DNA of 64,000 bases from JAJCYK01 sp965212195 (lineage in GTDB: Bacteria > Bacteroidota > Bacteroidia > Cytophagales > Cyclobacteriaceae): positions 1,084,460 to 1,148,459 of the forward strand of contig CBDBUW010000010.1 of the NCBI GenBank assembly GCA_965212195.1. The letters are read 5' to 3'. The translations under genes and the position numbers were made by a program. The number at the start of each line of letters is the position of its first letter. Within the stretch, counting starts at the first letter, position 1. This document shows, piece after piece, positions 1 to 9,460 of this stretch. The notes beneath the pieces are model-generated. The model was not told the origin of the DNA, made no database searches, and was given only the letters and a program-made list of their open reading frames with translations.

Positions 1-1
1 A

Positions 2-712
2 ATTTATCGGAATAGCCGCAATTATGCCTTTCTAAACCATAGCGAATCAGGAATAGACCAAATACAGCAAGAACTGGGCGGCGACAAATTAGTGTCGCAT
101 GAGGCTACCAAAGAGAAATTTCTTTCCATCGCTAATGATTATCAAATGATCCATTTGTCCAGTCATGCTCAAGCGCTGGACAGCCTTCCAGTATATTCTT
201 GGATCAGCTTTTCCGATGCTGAACTACCCAATGAGGACGATCATAAATTATACCTCAGTGAGATCTATGCCCTGAGAATCCCCGCAGAACTGATCATTCT
301 GGGAGCTTGCGAAACTGGGACCGGGCAATTGAAAAACGGCGAGGGTGTTATGAGTTTGGCCCGGGGCTTCGTACATGCAGGCTGCCAAAGCGTCGTTACC
401 ACACTATGGCCAGTGAGTAATAATGCTACCAACCAAATTATGAGTGGTTTTTACCGATATCTGGTAACGGGGTCTTCAAAGAACGCAGCGCTTAGGCAGG
501 CTCAATTAGATTACCTTAACCACGAGTCCACTGATGTGCAAGGTGCCCACCCCTTTTTCTGGGCTCCCTATATAGCTATCGGTGATAATAAAGCGCTTCA
601 AATACCCCCGTCACCGGGCTTTTCTTATAAGCAATTGGTCCTGCTGGTAACAGGTTTAGTGGTGATTTCATTACTATGGGTCTCCAGGAAAAAAATATTG
701 AATATGTTCTAG
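2..712 (+). CDS. CHAT-domain protein, C-terminal part (5' truncated)
   Basis: The reading frame is open from the first bases of the window, so this is the C-terminal end of a longer protein. The visible part matches the CHAT (caspase HetF associated with TPRs) protease-like domain: the HLSSHA stretch carries the likely catalytic His and LGACETGTG the likely catalytic Cys, followed by the conserved GEGVMSLARGF and VVTTLWPVSN segments. A hydrophobic segment near the C-terminus (QLVLLVTGLVVISLLW) and a short basic tail suggest membrane anchoring. In this family the missing N-terminal part usually holds TPR repeats; that is an expectation, not seen here. The stop overlaps the stop of the convergent NUDIX gene. 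Substrate and role are unknown. Confidence 0.85.
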   Translation: MYRNSRNYAFLNHSESGIDQIQQELGGDKLVSHEATKEKFLSIANDYQMIHLSSHAQALDSLPVYSWISFSDAELPNEDDHKLYLSEIYALRIPAELIILGACETGTGQLKNGEGVMSLARGFVHAGCQSVVTTLWPVSNNATNQIMSGFYRYLVTGSSKNAALRQAQLDYLNHESTDVQGAHPFFWAPYIAIGDNKALQIPPSPGFSYKQLVLLVTGLVVISLLWVSRKKILNMF

Positions 713-1344
713 TAATCCCGGATTTCCCTTACTACCGTCAAAAACTCATTCAGGATCATGGCTGTAGCGCCCCATACCACTTCATCCCTTACTCCGAAAT
801 ACGGAGCTATAATAGAAGTGCCCCTAACTTGGATCTCTTTAGTCTTCCTGGTTTCAGGTAACATTAATGCCCGGAGATCCGCCTCAATTAGATCCTGAAC
901 TTCACGGGGATCGGTTCGAAACTCAGGAACTTCGTCGATCATAGCCACCACCGGCAACACCTCATAGTGACTGGCCATAATGTAAAGCGGACTAAGCGTC
1001 CCCAGCACCCGGTCCCGGGGAATGGCCACACCTATCTCTTCGGCAGTTTCTCTTAGTGCGGTTTGAATGATGTCCGGGTCATAGGGCTCCATTTTGCCGC
1101 CTGGCAGACTTATTTGCCCCCCATGAACCCCCTGATAAGAAGGCCTTTTCATCAAGGGCATCATCCATTTGTCCTGTTGAGGATATAGTAGTAAGGCCAC
1201 CCCTCCTCTTTTTGGAGGACCCGAATGTTTAAAGTCAAACCGTCTGCCGGAGCTAGGCCTGGCGGACATTTGACGCTGAGCGGTAATACCCGGTAATGGC
1301 TTCTTCAACTCTCTCTGCAAGCCCTTGAGGAGTAGATCGTTCAT
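709..1344 (-). CDS. NUDIX hydrolase, CoA-diphosphatase type
   Basis: The protein has 211 residues. The region HGGQISLPGGKMEP followed by ALRETAEEIGV is a NUDIX box (REUxEExGU core, metal-binding glutamates) preceded by the KRPSYQGVHGGQISLPGG stretch typical of the UPF0035/NudL-like subgroup that cleaves coenzyme A to 4'-phosphopantetheine and 3',5'-ADP. Substrate specificity is inferred from that subgroup signature only. ATG at 1344 gives a normal family length. The gene converges on the CHAT gene with overlapping stops and no terminator between them. Confidence 0.85.
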   Translation of the reverse strand: MNDLLLKGLQRELKKPLPGITAQRQMSARPSSGRRFDFKHSGPPKRGGVALLLYPQQDKWMMPLMKRPSYQGVHGGQISLPGGKMEPYDPDIIQTALRETAEEIGVAIPRDRVLGTLSPLYIMASHYEVLPVVAMIDEVPEFRTDPREVQDLIEADLRALMLPETRKTKEIQVRGTSIIAPYFGVRDEVVWGATAMILNEFLTVVREIRDY

Positions 1345-1609
1345 AGATTACTTTTCTGTTGGTTTGGCACATGTCATACAGCACAACCCGATGTCTAACC
1401 AAATAACTAAGCAGTATATTTTCATTATTGATACTTAAACCCTACCCATTCATGATTTGTTCATATTCCAATATTAAGTTGAAAATAACTTATTAGGTAT
1501 AAAATAAACCTAGGAAATTACTGGTATACAACCATTTATTCCGATCCTTTCTAAGCGGACTGTTCTGCCGTATTTTGGGGCATTTATAGCCCATTTTACG
1601 GTATTTTAC

Positions 1610-1640
1610 TTTGACCTTTATATGCTTTCTGTTATGTTAG
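1610..1640 (+). promoter_or_regulatory. Putative Bacteroidota-type promoter of the SusC/SusD operon
   Basis: In the 379-base gap 1345-1723, TTTG at 1610-1613 is followed after exactly 19 bases by TATGTTAG (1633-1640), which fits TAnnTTTG at all but one defined position. A start near 1646 would leave a leader of about 78 bases before the susC-like ATG. Just upstream, CCGTA (1568-1572) and TACGG (1597-1601) with inner GGGC/GCCC could form a hairpin. I see nothing else in the gap. Assignment is by consensus only. Confidence 0.5.
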
Positions 1641-1723
1641 TAATTGTATGATTTTAAGAAATATAAATTAATTTCTATCCTAACGAACGTTAGGTTGTTT
1701 AATTATTAATCAAACACTTAAAT

Positions 1724-4700
1724 ATGAGAGGATTCTACAAACTATTGCAGCTGGTACTGCTATGCACTTTTTCTGTGCAAGGAGCGCTGGCGCAATTTAC
1801 TCTATCCGGTACGGTCAAAGATGCCGCTACCGGTGAGGGTCTTGTAGGTGTTAATGTCATTGAAAAGGGCACCACTAATGGTACCATTACCGACATTGAC
1901 GGTAACTACAGGGTCACGCTTACACAAGACAACGCCACACTAGTATTTTCGTCAATTGGTTTTATATCTAAGGAGATTGTGGTAAACAGTTCCCAAAGCA
2001 ACCTGGATATGGACCTTTCCGAAGATGTAACCAACTTGGAAGAGGTGGTAGTTACAGGTCTTGCTTCTTCAATCAAAAGAAGTAACCTGGCTAATGCCGT
2101 GGGTACGGTGTCTGCAGATGAACTGATGGGAACCACCAAAGCTCAAACTGTGGATAACGCTCTTTACGGCAAGTTGACAGGAGCCACCATCAAAGCAAAC
2201 GGTGGAGCTCCCGGTGGAGGAAGTGCTGTACAATTAAGAGGAATCAGTACCATTAGTAACGGCAACAGCCAACCATTGTATATTATCGATGGGGTGTATG
2301 TCAACAACACCTCTATTCAAACGGGTATCAGTTCAGCTAATGGGGCTGGGTCTGGTCAAAGTGCCCGTTTGCAAGACGACATCTCCAACCGGCTGGCTGA
2401 CATCAATCCTGATGACATTGAAAGTATTGAAGTACTAAAAGGATCATCTGCTGCAGCCATCTACGGAACTCGCGCCAACGCCGGAGTAATCATTATTACT
2501 ACCAAAAGAGGTACCGCAGGAGAAACTAAGGTCACCTTCGATCAGGAGTTAGGCTTTAATAAGGCCTTGAACTTAGTGGGTTTTGCCCCCTGGGATCAAC
2601 AAAAGATCGATGATTTCTTCGGTGGTTCCGCCCAGCGTACCTCAGATTTGGCCTCTGGGAGAGATTTTGATTGGGAGGACGAGATATATGGTGAAACCGG
2701 TTTCATAACCAACTCCAGTTTAACCGTATCAGGAGGAAATGATAAAACCAAGTTCTTCATAAATGGTTCCATCAAGCAAGAAGACGGTATCATTAAGAAC
2801 TCCGGATTTGATCGCTACTCCATCCGAGCCAATATCGATCACAAGCTTAGTGATAAGTTCGATTTTAGCCTAAGTTCAAACTATTTGAACACCGATACTG
2901 ATCGCAGTTTTAACGGTAACCAGAATGGAACTGGGGCCAGCTTTGGATATAACCTGAGCTTCACGCCTCCCTATGCGGACTTGTTTCCCGATGAAAACGG
3001 CATCTACGGGGATAATCCTTATTTCTCCGAAAATCCTTTGGCGCTTCGGGATAAGGCTACTAACAATTCCAAGATCAACCGGTTCATTCAGGCATTTAGC
3101 TTCAATTGGAATATCCTGCAAACGGATCGCTCCTTCTTGAAGTTCAGCATTCAAGGAGGTTTGGATTACCTGAATAGCAACACTTTTGTCCATATGCCAG
3201 AGGATTTGCAGTTCCAAAAAAATGCCTTAAATCCCGGAGACGTATTTGAAGGTAAATCAGATCAGCTGAATACCAACCTGCAGGCATTCCTTATTTACAA
3301 TACCAACGTCAATACTGTTAACTTCAACACCCAGGTAGGTGTGGTAAAACTAACGGAAGATCGACAAGGTTTAATTGTACGTGGACAGGGACTATTGAAC
3401 GGACAAACCAATGCCAATACTGCCACCGTACAAACCATCTTCCAGCAAAACGATGTGACGGTGCGAGACGTAGGGATCTTTGCTCAAGAAGAGATTAACT
3501 GGGAAGATAAGATCATTGCCACCTTAGGTGTACGCTTGGACAAATCAACTTTGAACTTAGACCAGGGTAAATACTATGTTTTCCCCAAAGCATCAGTAGC
3601 CATTAACCTGGCTAATTTCGACTTCTGGAATATATCTAACATCAATCAATTGAAAATTAGGGCCGCCTACGGAGAAACCGGTGGTCTGCCCACTTTTACC
3701 ACTACCTTCACTCAATTGAACAATGTATTTATAGGAGGAACTTCCGGAAATACCCTTTCAACATCCACAGTGGATCCTAACCTGGAACCAGAAACCGCTC
3801 GCGAAATTGAACTGGGAATAGACATCGGGTTCCTGCAAGGAAGAGGATTGTTGGAGTTCACTTATTATGATAAGGATGTATTGGATCTAATTGAATTCCT
3901 GGTACCTGCCAGTTCAACAGGTATCACACAGATCACGACCAATGCCGGAGACCTGCAGAACACCGGGTTTGAGATCGCTTTGAGCGGTTCTCCAGTGAAA
4001 ACCAATAATTTTGAATGGTTTGGCCGTGTCAATTGGTGGACCAACGATACTGAGATCACTCGTTGGGATGTACCACCCTCTACACGGGGTGGCTTTGGAG
4101 CCGGTTTAGGAACTTACTTACTGGAAGAAGGGTTCTCCCCCACCACCATCGTAGGTAGTCCTTTCAACGCCGAGGACAATCGATTCACCATATATGGTGA
4201 CTCACAACCGGATTTTCAACTGTCCTTCTACAATCAGATTTCTTTTCTGAAGAATTTTGAATTCTCCTTTGTGCTTCATCACAGCAAGGGCAACGACAAC
4301 ATCAACCTCTCTGAGTTCTTATGGGATCTTGGTGGTACTGCTCCTGATTGGAATGAATTCAACCTCTATGCTAATGAACCCGCAACCTTGCCCAACGGAG
4401 ATCCCAATCCTCTTTTTGAGCAGAACAATGGAAATGGCCGGGTAGCCGATTGGGGTAACAATGGAGCCGGAGTGTGGGTACAGGATGCCTCATTCTGGAA
4501 GTTACGTGAGGTAGGATTGTATTACACCTTCCCTTCCAGTACCATACAGAGTGCATTCAAGGGATATGTGGAGAAGATAAGAGTAGGTGTGTCCGGTAAT
4601 CAAGTATGGTTAAGTAGTGACTACCGCAGCTACGATCCCGAGGTAAGTCAGTTTACTCAGGATCCTATTGCAAACTCTGTGGAGGTAACACCCTTCCCGA

Positions 4701-4741
4701 GCGCGCGTAGACTCATGTTCCACCTTAACATCGGCTTCTAA
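1724..4741 (+). CDS. SusC/RagA-family TonB-dependent outer-membrane receptor
   Basis: The protein has 1005 residues. It starts with a signal peptide (cleavage after about residue 23, ALA-Q), then a carboxypeptidase-regulatory-like beta-sandwich (about 25-105, LSGTVKDAATGEGLVGVNV), then the TonB plug (about 115-265) with LRGISTISNGNSQPLYIIDG and IESIEVLKGSSAAAIYGTR, the SusC signature, and a long beta-barrel ending in a terminal Phe (LNIGF). SusC proteins form energised pores that import oligomers captured by a SusD partner. The SusD-like gene follows after 19 bases. No degradative enzyme or sensor lies in the operon, so the substrate cannot be inferred. Confidence 0.95.
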   Translation: MRGFYKLLQLVLLCTFSVQGALAQFTLSGTVKDAATGEGLVGVNVIEKGTTNGTITDIDGNYRVTLTQDNATLVFSSIGFISKEIVVNSSQSNLDMDLSEDVTNLEEVVVTGLASSIKRSNLANAVGTVSADELMGTTKAQTVDNALYGKLTGATIKANGGAPGGGSAVQLRGISTISNGNSQPLYIIDGVYVNNTSIQTGISSANGAGSGQSARLQDDISNRLADINPDDIESIEVLKGSSAAAIYGTRANAGVIIITTKRGTAGETKVTFDQELGFNKALNLVGFAPWDQQKIDDFFGGSAQRTSDLASGRDFDWEDEIYGETGFITNSSLTVSGGNDKTKFFINGSIKQEDGIIKNSGFDRYSIRANIDHKLSDKFDFSLSSNYLNTDTDRSFNGNQNGTGASFGYNLSFTPPYADLFPDENGIYGDNPYFSENPLALRDKATNNSKINRFIQAFSFNWNILQTDRSFLKFSIQGGLDYLNSNTFVHMPEDLQFQKNALNPGDVFEGKSDQLNTNLQAFLIYNTNVNTVNFNTQVGVVKLTEDRQGLIVRGQGLLNGQTNANTATVQTIFQQNDVTVRDVGIFAQEEINWEDKIIATLGVRLDKSTLNLDQGKYYVFPKASVAINLANFDFWNISNINQLKIRAAYGETGGLPTFTTTFTQLNNVFIGGTSGNTLSTSTVDPNLEPETAREIELGIDIGFLQGRGLLEFTYYDKDVLDLIEFLVPASSTGITQITTNAGDLQNTGFEIALSGSPVKTNNFEWFGRVNWWTNDTEITRWDVPPSTRGGFGAGLGTYLLEEGFSPTTIVGSPFNAEDNRFTIYGDSQPDFQLSFYNQISFLKNFEFSFVLHHSKGNDNINLSEFLWDLGGTAPDWNEFNLYANEPATLPNGDPNPLFEQNNGNGRVADWGNNGAGVWVQDASFWKLREVGLYYTFPSSTIQSAFKGYVEKIRVGVSGNQVWLSSDYRSYDPEVSQFTQDPIANSVEVTPFPSARRLMFHLNIGF

Positions 4742-4760
4742 GCATCAAAAGAGAAAAATT

Positions 4761-6140
4761 ATGAAAAGTAAAATATATAAATTCAGTTTGGCATTGATGC
4801 TGGTTGGCGCGGTTAGTGCGTGCGACTTTTTTGATCCCGACGAGGTTACTAACCCCAACGCCGCGGATGCCTCAGTTATTGCAAGTGAAGCCACCCTGGT
4901 CCAGCTTCAAGCTTTAGTAGCGGGTCTGGAATCCCGGACAAGGTTGTACTTGGCCACCACTTCCAGATCATTGGGCTCATTCGGACGGGAGATGTTAGCT
5001 TATCGGGATTCCGATCCCAGGTTTACCACGGACTGGTTAGGGCGAGCTTTGCCTCCTGATCCTAACTTCTTTGCAGTGGGTAACACTTACAACGGTCCTT
5101 ACCAATGTATTAAGCAAGCCAATGTGCTTATGGATGCTGCGGCGAACACCAGTGCGGTGGCCGGGGCTGAAATTAGTGGTATTAATGGATTTGCCAAAAC
5201 TATTCAGGGCTATCAATACTTACCGCCGCTAATGACACAGTTCCAAAACGGTATCAGGATCGATGTTTCCGATCCTTTGGATCCAGGACCTTTCTTAGGA
5301 TTTACGGAGGCACTGACCGCCGTAGGCAATCTGCTGGACGACGCCCAGTCCGATCTCAATAATGCGGGTGGTTCTTTTGTGTTCGCCCTAACTTCGGGTT
5401 ATGACGGTTTCAATTCCCCTGCAGGGATAGTTCAAGTGAACCGTGCTATTAAAGCCAGAGTGGCGCTATATCAGCAAGATTGGCAAGAAGTGATTAATGC
5501 CTGCAATGCCTCCTTTATGGATATGGGAGGTGATATGGACATAGGACCTGCACATACCTACGAAGGAGGCGATGGAACCTTATCCAATCCTTTCAACCCC
5601 TTCTTCTATCCTTTGGATCAGTTCTCCACACAAATTGAAGTGGTGCATCCAGGTGTGCTGGAAGATGTGGAGGCCGGTGACGCCAGAGCCAGCAAGTTCT
5701 TTGAGAGGTCTCCTGCCAACCACGTTTCTAATCAGGCCTTGCAGGAATATGTTGCTACTCACCAAGACGGAAGATGGTCCAGCAATACTCAAAATGTTCC
5801 CTACATTCGCAACGAGGAACTGATTTTGATGTATGCAGAAGCCAGTGCGCAATTGGGTAATACCACCGATGCCGTGGATGCCATCAACGTGGTGAGATCC
5901 AACGCAGGCCTTGCCGACTATGCGGGAGCTACGGACCTGAACTCGCTGATCGATCAAATCTTATTTGAGCGGCGATATTCACTGTGGTTCGAACCACTGC
6001 CGCATCGATGGATCGACTTGAGAAGGTACAATCGACTGATTGAGTTAGAAGATGATTTCATCGCTTCCGATGAGTCAGTATTTGACCAGTTAGCTCGTCC
6101 TCAAGCTGAATTGAACTGGGATACTTTCTTTGGCAATTAA
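4761..6140 (+). CDS. SusD/RagB-family outer-membrane lipoprotein
   Basis: The protein has 459 residues. The N-terminus MKSKIYKFSLALMLVGAVSAC is a lipoprotein signal with lipobox VSAC, so the mature protein is anchored by the Cys at residue 21. The C-terminal third has the SusD/RagB hallmarks: the TPR-like helix ELILMYAEASAQLGN and ILFERRYSLWFEPLPHRWIDLRRYNRL, where SusD proteins end in an RR.LW..G..W.DL motif. It is expected to be the substrate-binding lid of the preceding SusC pore. Shorter than many SusD proteins (500-600 residues). A strong terminator follows, so the pair forms a closed two-gene unit. Confidence 0.93.
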   Translation: MKSKIYKFSLALMLVGAVSACDFFDPDEVTNPNAADASVIASEATLVQLQALVAGLESRTRLYLATTSRSLGSFGREMLAYRDSDPRFTTDWLGRALPPDPNFFAVGNTYNGPYQCIKQANVLMDAAANTSAVAGAEISGINGFAKTIQGYQYLPPLMTQFQNGIRIDVSDPLDPGPFLGFTEALTAVGNLLDDAQSDLNNAGGSFVFALTSGYDGFNSPAGIVQVNRAIKARVALYQQDWQEVINACNASFMDMGGDMDIGPAHTYEGGDGTLSNPFNPFFYPLDQFSTQIEVVHPGVLEDVEAGDARASKFFERSPANHVSNQALQEYVATHQDGRWSSNTQNVPYIRNEELILMYAEASAQLGNTTDAVDAINVVRSNAGLADYAGATDLNSLIDQILFERRYSLWFEPLPHRWIDLRRYNRLIELEDDFIASDESVFDQLARPQAELNWDTFFGN

Positions 6141-6158
6141 TTAAGCGACTTCTGAAAT

Positions 6159-6190
6159 AAAAAAGGCCATCCATCTGGATGGCCTTTTTT
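6159..6190 (+). terminator. Intrinsic terminator after the SusC/SusD pair
   Basis: A perfect 14-base inverted repeat (6159-6172 and 6177-6190) with a four-base loop, core GGCCATCC/GGATGGCC, flanked by an A tract on one side and a T tract on the other. It begins 18 bases after the susD-like stop. The symmetric A/T tails could work in both directions, but the minus-strand gene downstream ends at 6330, 140 bases away. Confidence 0.9.
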
Positions 6191-6329
6191 ATAATCTTTG
6201 TAGTACTTTAAACCTTTGACCCAGCCTTCAGAAGACTTAAAAGACATTTTGTTCTTACTGACTCAGGTCTTGAGTTCATCTTTGTGGTCCCAGTTAAATT
6301 AATGGTTTTGTGGAAACTAGCTAAAGCAA

Positions 6330-7358
6330 CTAACCACTTATACAAAATTGCTCAAGAATGGCCGAACTACGCCGATCCCCTTGTTGCTGTCCATTAAGCC
6401 AAGTGCTACAGGCCTTCTCATGATCGCCTATGGCCTCATAGGCCTGTCCCAGGTAATAGAATAAATCCATGGGAGGGTTATTCTCAGTCATGGTTTGCGC
6501 TTGCTCCAGCAATTCAATGGTTTTCTCCGGTCTGTGGGATTTCAAATACCAAATAGCTTTATTGCGGTAAGCCCAAGGGTTGTTGGGGTCCAACAGCAGA
6601 CTTTGGTTAATATATTGTTCTGCTTGTGGTAGACTATCCATTCCCATATACACATAGCCCAGGTTATTAATTATGTAAGGCTCTTCAGGTTGGATGGCCA
6701 GGGCCCTTTTGATCCATTTTAACGCCTCTAACCAATCCGAATCTTCCGTTAAAAGGAGCGCCTGGGTATTCATAGCCAGAGGATGAGAACTCCCCAAAGC
6801 CAGCGCCTTTTGTATATCGTATTGACTGCGTGAGTAATCACCCCTATAGTAGTGAATATTCCCCCGGTTTATCCAAGCTTCAACATTGACAGTATCGATT
6901 TTCAATGATTGATCGAAAGACCTTAGCGCGGAATCCAGTCGATTTTGTTGGTAATATATCTGACCCATCCGGAAATAAACCGCAGCGGAATCGTGGGTGG
7001 AGGATAATAAATGTAACTCTTCCAAAGCCGGCCTCCACAAGCCCTGCAACCACAAAGCTCTGGTGCGGTTAAAAGCCGCATCATAGTCACCTGGTTCCAG
7101 GCTTAATACCAGATCAAAATTCTTTAAAGCTTCCTGGAATTGGCTCAGCTCCATATAAGCAATCCCCCGGTTGTTGATGGCCGCAGTAAATTTGGGACTT
7201 TCCTTAATGATCTGGTCATATGCTTGGATAGCCATCACATATCGACCTCGTTTGAGGGCAACATTGGCCTTAGTAAAATCATCCAGCAACTCCTGCTCGC
7301 TTTTCCCCCCCACACAACTCATCAGTAATATGGTAAGAAAGTATAAATACCACTTCAT
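6330..7358 (-). CDS. TPR-repeat lipoprotein
   Basis: The protein has 342 residues and the lipoprotein signal MKWYLYFLTILLMSC (Cys15). The rest is tandem tetratricopeptide repeats of about 34 residues, roughly 27-335, with typical pairs such as AAINNRGIAYMELSQFQEALKNF-type helices and the terminal YYLGQAYEAIGDHEKACSTW repeat. TPR lipoproteins usually act as protein-interaction scaffolds in the envelope; the partner is not known. It lies 9 bases after the AarF-like kinase on the same strand and probably belongs to the TetR-AarF-TPR transcription unit. Confidence 0.85.
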   Translation of the reverse strand: MKWYLYFLTILLMSCVGGKSEQELLDDFTKANVALKRGRYVMAIQAYDQIIKESPKFTAAINNRGIAYMELSQFQEALKNFDLVLSLEPGDYDAAFNRTRALWLQGLWRPALEELHLLSSTHDSAAVYFRMGQIYYQQNRLDSALRSFDQSLKIDTVNVEAWINRGNIHYYRGDYSRSQYDIQKALALGSSHPLAMNTQALLLTEDSDWLEALKWIKRALAIQPEEPYIINNLGYVYMGMDSLPQAEQYINQSLLLDPNNPWAYRNKAIWYLKSHRPEKTIELLEQAQTMTENNPPMDLFYYLGQAYEAIGDHEKACSTWLNGQQQGDRRSSAILEQFCISG

Positions 7359-7367
7359 GGCCCAAAT

Positions 7368-8678
7368 TTAGGAATTCCCGGGAAGATATCGTTGGGTTTG
7401 TACTTTAGCACCCAGGTTGTGCAGCAAATAATACAGTCCAAAATAGGTGCGATTCAAATACAGCCCATGACGGGATCCGCGTCCGTGCTTGGAGTTTCGC
7501 ATCTGAGGTGCTTTTGAAAGCTCCGAGCCCATTTCATAGATCTCTTCGAAATATCCGGAATCGCTGAAATCAAAATATTCCTGGAAAAAGGGACGACCCA
7601 ATAATTCAATGCTTTCCGTAAAGGTCCTTTCAAAGAACTCCCGATGTTGCGGTTCATCGTCCTGGTGTAAAAATCCCAACTCCAAAAACAGGCGTTCCCT
7701 CAAGTTAGGATGGTTCAGCTGTTGGGGATCCAGTAATTTGAAATAACTGTGATAGAAATCCTCAGGTAGTTCCTTGATGCAACCAAAATCAATAACCGCC
7801 ACCTGTCCATCGTCCCGAACAATAAAATTACCGGGATGAGGATCGGCGTGTAACTGTCGGAGATGATGGATCTGATATTGATAGAAATCCCACAAGGTTT
7901 GCCCAATTCTGTTGCGAGTCTCCTGGTCCGCGCCTTCCTCCAGCCATTCTTCCAGATGACAGCCTGGCTGCCAATCCATGGTGATGATCCTTTTACTGGA
8001 CCATTGAGGATAGTAGGTGGGAAATACCAGGTTGTCCAGGTGGGCACAACGTTCCGACAGGTCTATAGATCTTTCCAGTTCAAGCTGATAATCTGTTTCC
8101 TCCAACAGCTTTTCTTCAACCTCCTTCATGTACTGCTGCAGATCCTTAGGGTTCATCTTAAACAATGTTTTGGCAATGGGGTAAGCCATTTTGAGATCGG
8201 AGCTTACACTTTGGGCCACCCCCGGATATTGGATCTTTACTGCCAGAGTTTTGCCTTCTTTGGAAGCCCTGTGTACTTGACCAATGCTGGCGGCATTCAC
8301 CGCATTCTTACTGAAGGTGTCAAAAAAATCAGATGGGCTACAGCCTAACTCCTGACGAAAGGTGCGTACCACTAAAGGGTATGAAAGCGGAGGAGTCTGA
8401 TAGTGAGCCTCAGAAAATTTCCGGAGATATTCCACAGGTAAGGCCTGCTTGTCCAGGCTGAGCATTTGCGCCACTTTTAGCACACTGCCTTTTAGCTCTG
8501 AAAGCGATTCAAAAATATCTTCAGCATTACTTTGATGTAAATCGGTCTCATCATTGTCGCCGGTGAGCACCTTTTTGGTATAATGCTTCACATAATTTCC
8601 TCCTACCTTAGCTCCTGTTGCCAAAAACCGGGTAGCCCGTCTCACTTTGCCTGTAGGTATTTTTATTTGTTCCTTCAT
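7368..8678 (-). CDS. AarF/ABC1/UbiB-family atypical kinase
   Basis: The protein has 436 residues. It shows the family features in order: LKVAQMLS, a variant of the KxGQ motif with Ala for Gly; NAASIGQVHRA, the Ala-rich replacement of the P-loop; LAVKIQYPGV with the ATP-binding Lys; HADPHPGNFIV as catalytic loop; and VIDFGC as metal-binding DFG. UbiB/ADCK members support quinone biosynthesis or lipid homeostasis through ATPase activity. Eight bases separate it from the upstream TetR-like gene, an arrangement that I recall as recurrent in Bacteroidota. No quinone biosynthesis genes are in the window. Confidence 0.92.
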   Translation of the reverse strand: MKEQIKIPTGKVRRATRFLATGAKVGGNYVKHYTKKVLTGDNDETDLHQSNAEDIFESLSELKGSVLKVAQMLSLDKQALPVEYLRKFSEAHYQTPPLSYPLVVRTFRQELGCSPSDFFDTFSKNAVNAASIGQVHRASKEGKTLAVKIQYPGVAQSVSSDLKMAYPIAKTLFKMNPKDLQQYMKEVEEKLLEETDYQLELERSIDLSERCAHLDNLVFPTYYPQWSSKRIITMDWQPGCHLEEWLEEGADQETRNRIGQTLWDFYQYQIHHLRQLHADPHPGNFIVRDDGQVAVIDFGCIKELPEDFYHSYFKLLDPQQLNHPNLRERLFLELGFLHQDDEPQHREFFERTFTESIELLGRPFFQEYFDFSDSGYFEEIYEMGSELSKAPQMRNSKHGRGSRHGLYLNRTYFGLYYLLHNLGAKVQTQRYLPGNS

Positions 8679-8686
8679 ATCTCAGT

Positions 8687-9340
8687 TTATTTAGACCACC
8701 AAGTCTGGTACAGAAATTTACCCATCCCTGCCAGTGAATCCAGAGCATTTTGCCCAAGTAAATCGAAACTCAGGTTTACCGCCTTCTCGATGGCGGCATC
8801 CGTTTGTGTCTTGTCTTGACTGTGGTCTCTTTTCCAGTACATGATCACAAAATGACATTGCAACCACAAAATATGTTTGTAGTATTCCGTAAAGGGAACA
8901 CGATCCAGCATAGATTGTTCCTGGATAGCCTCCCCTACCAGCTGCTCTATAAAAATCAAATAGGATTGCCGGAACCGCCGTAGGCAACCACCGGAAAAAG
9001 CCGGCAATAATCCTTTATCCAACATTAAAATACTGGCATGCCTATACCGATCCAATACTTCCAGAAAGGTGAAATAGAAACTAAGCAATTTTTCCCTGGC
9101 AGTAAACTGTGCATAATGTTCGTCGTTTAGCAGAGCATCCTCAGTTTGTTCAAAAAATCCCATCCATATCTCTTGTTCCAGATCATCAATATCTTGGTAC
9201 AGTTGGTAAAAATCTTGGTCGTTCTTGCCAATAGCGTCGGTGAATTGATATACCCACAGGGGAGCCTGGTCATCCTCTTTTAGATAATCCAGGTACCAGT
9301 TTATCCACTGCTCTTTAGCCTTTACTTTCGATGACTGCAT
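8687..9340 (-). CDS. TetR-family-like transcriptional regulator
   Basis: The protein has 217 residues. Residues about 10-55 resemble a degenerate TetR DNA-binding domain: a first helix (WINWYLDYLKED), then VYQFTDAIGKNDQDFYQLY, which fits the helix-turn-helix, then DDLEQEIW. The rest is an all-helical ligand/dimerisation domain. It is the first gene of the minus-strand unit with the AarF kinase and TPR lipoprotein, so autoregulation of that unit is likely. A palindrome lies 42 bases upstream of its start. The HTH is weak, so a non-DNA-binding TetR-fold protein remains possible. Confidence 0.65.
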   Translation of the reverse strand: MQSSKVKAKEQWINWYLDYLKEDDQAPLWVYQFTDAIGKNDQDFYQLYQDIDDLEQEIWMGFFEQTEDALLNDEHYAQFTAREKLLSFYFTFLEVLDRYRHASILMLDKGLLPAFSGGCLRRFRQSYLIFIEQLVGEAIQEQSMLDRVPFTEYYKHILWLQCHFVIMYWKRDHSQDKTQTDAAIEKAVNLSFDLLGQNALDSLAGMGKFLYQTWWSK

Positions 9341-9381
9341 ATTCAGATGTTTCGATCATCATATTAAACTGATTCTAGCCA

Positions 9382-9399
9382 CAAAAGATTTGTCTTTTG
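9382..9399. promoter_or_regulatory. Palindromic candidate operator between the TetR-like and PAQR genes
   Basis: CAAAAGA at 9382-9388 and TCTTTTG at 9393-9399 form a perfect 7-base inverted repeat around TTTG. It sits in the 120-base divergent gap between the TetR-like start (9340) and the PAQR start (9461). Size and position match what TetR-family repressors usually bind. No other strong signal was found in this gap. Function is inferred. Confidence 0.4.
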
Positions 9400-9460
9400 G
9401 CAAAAATTTATGGCCCTCCGAAAGGGGAAATGACGTACCTTTATAAAAAATTACCGGCCC

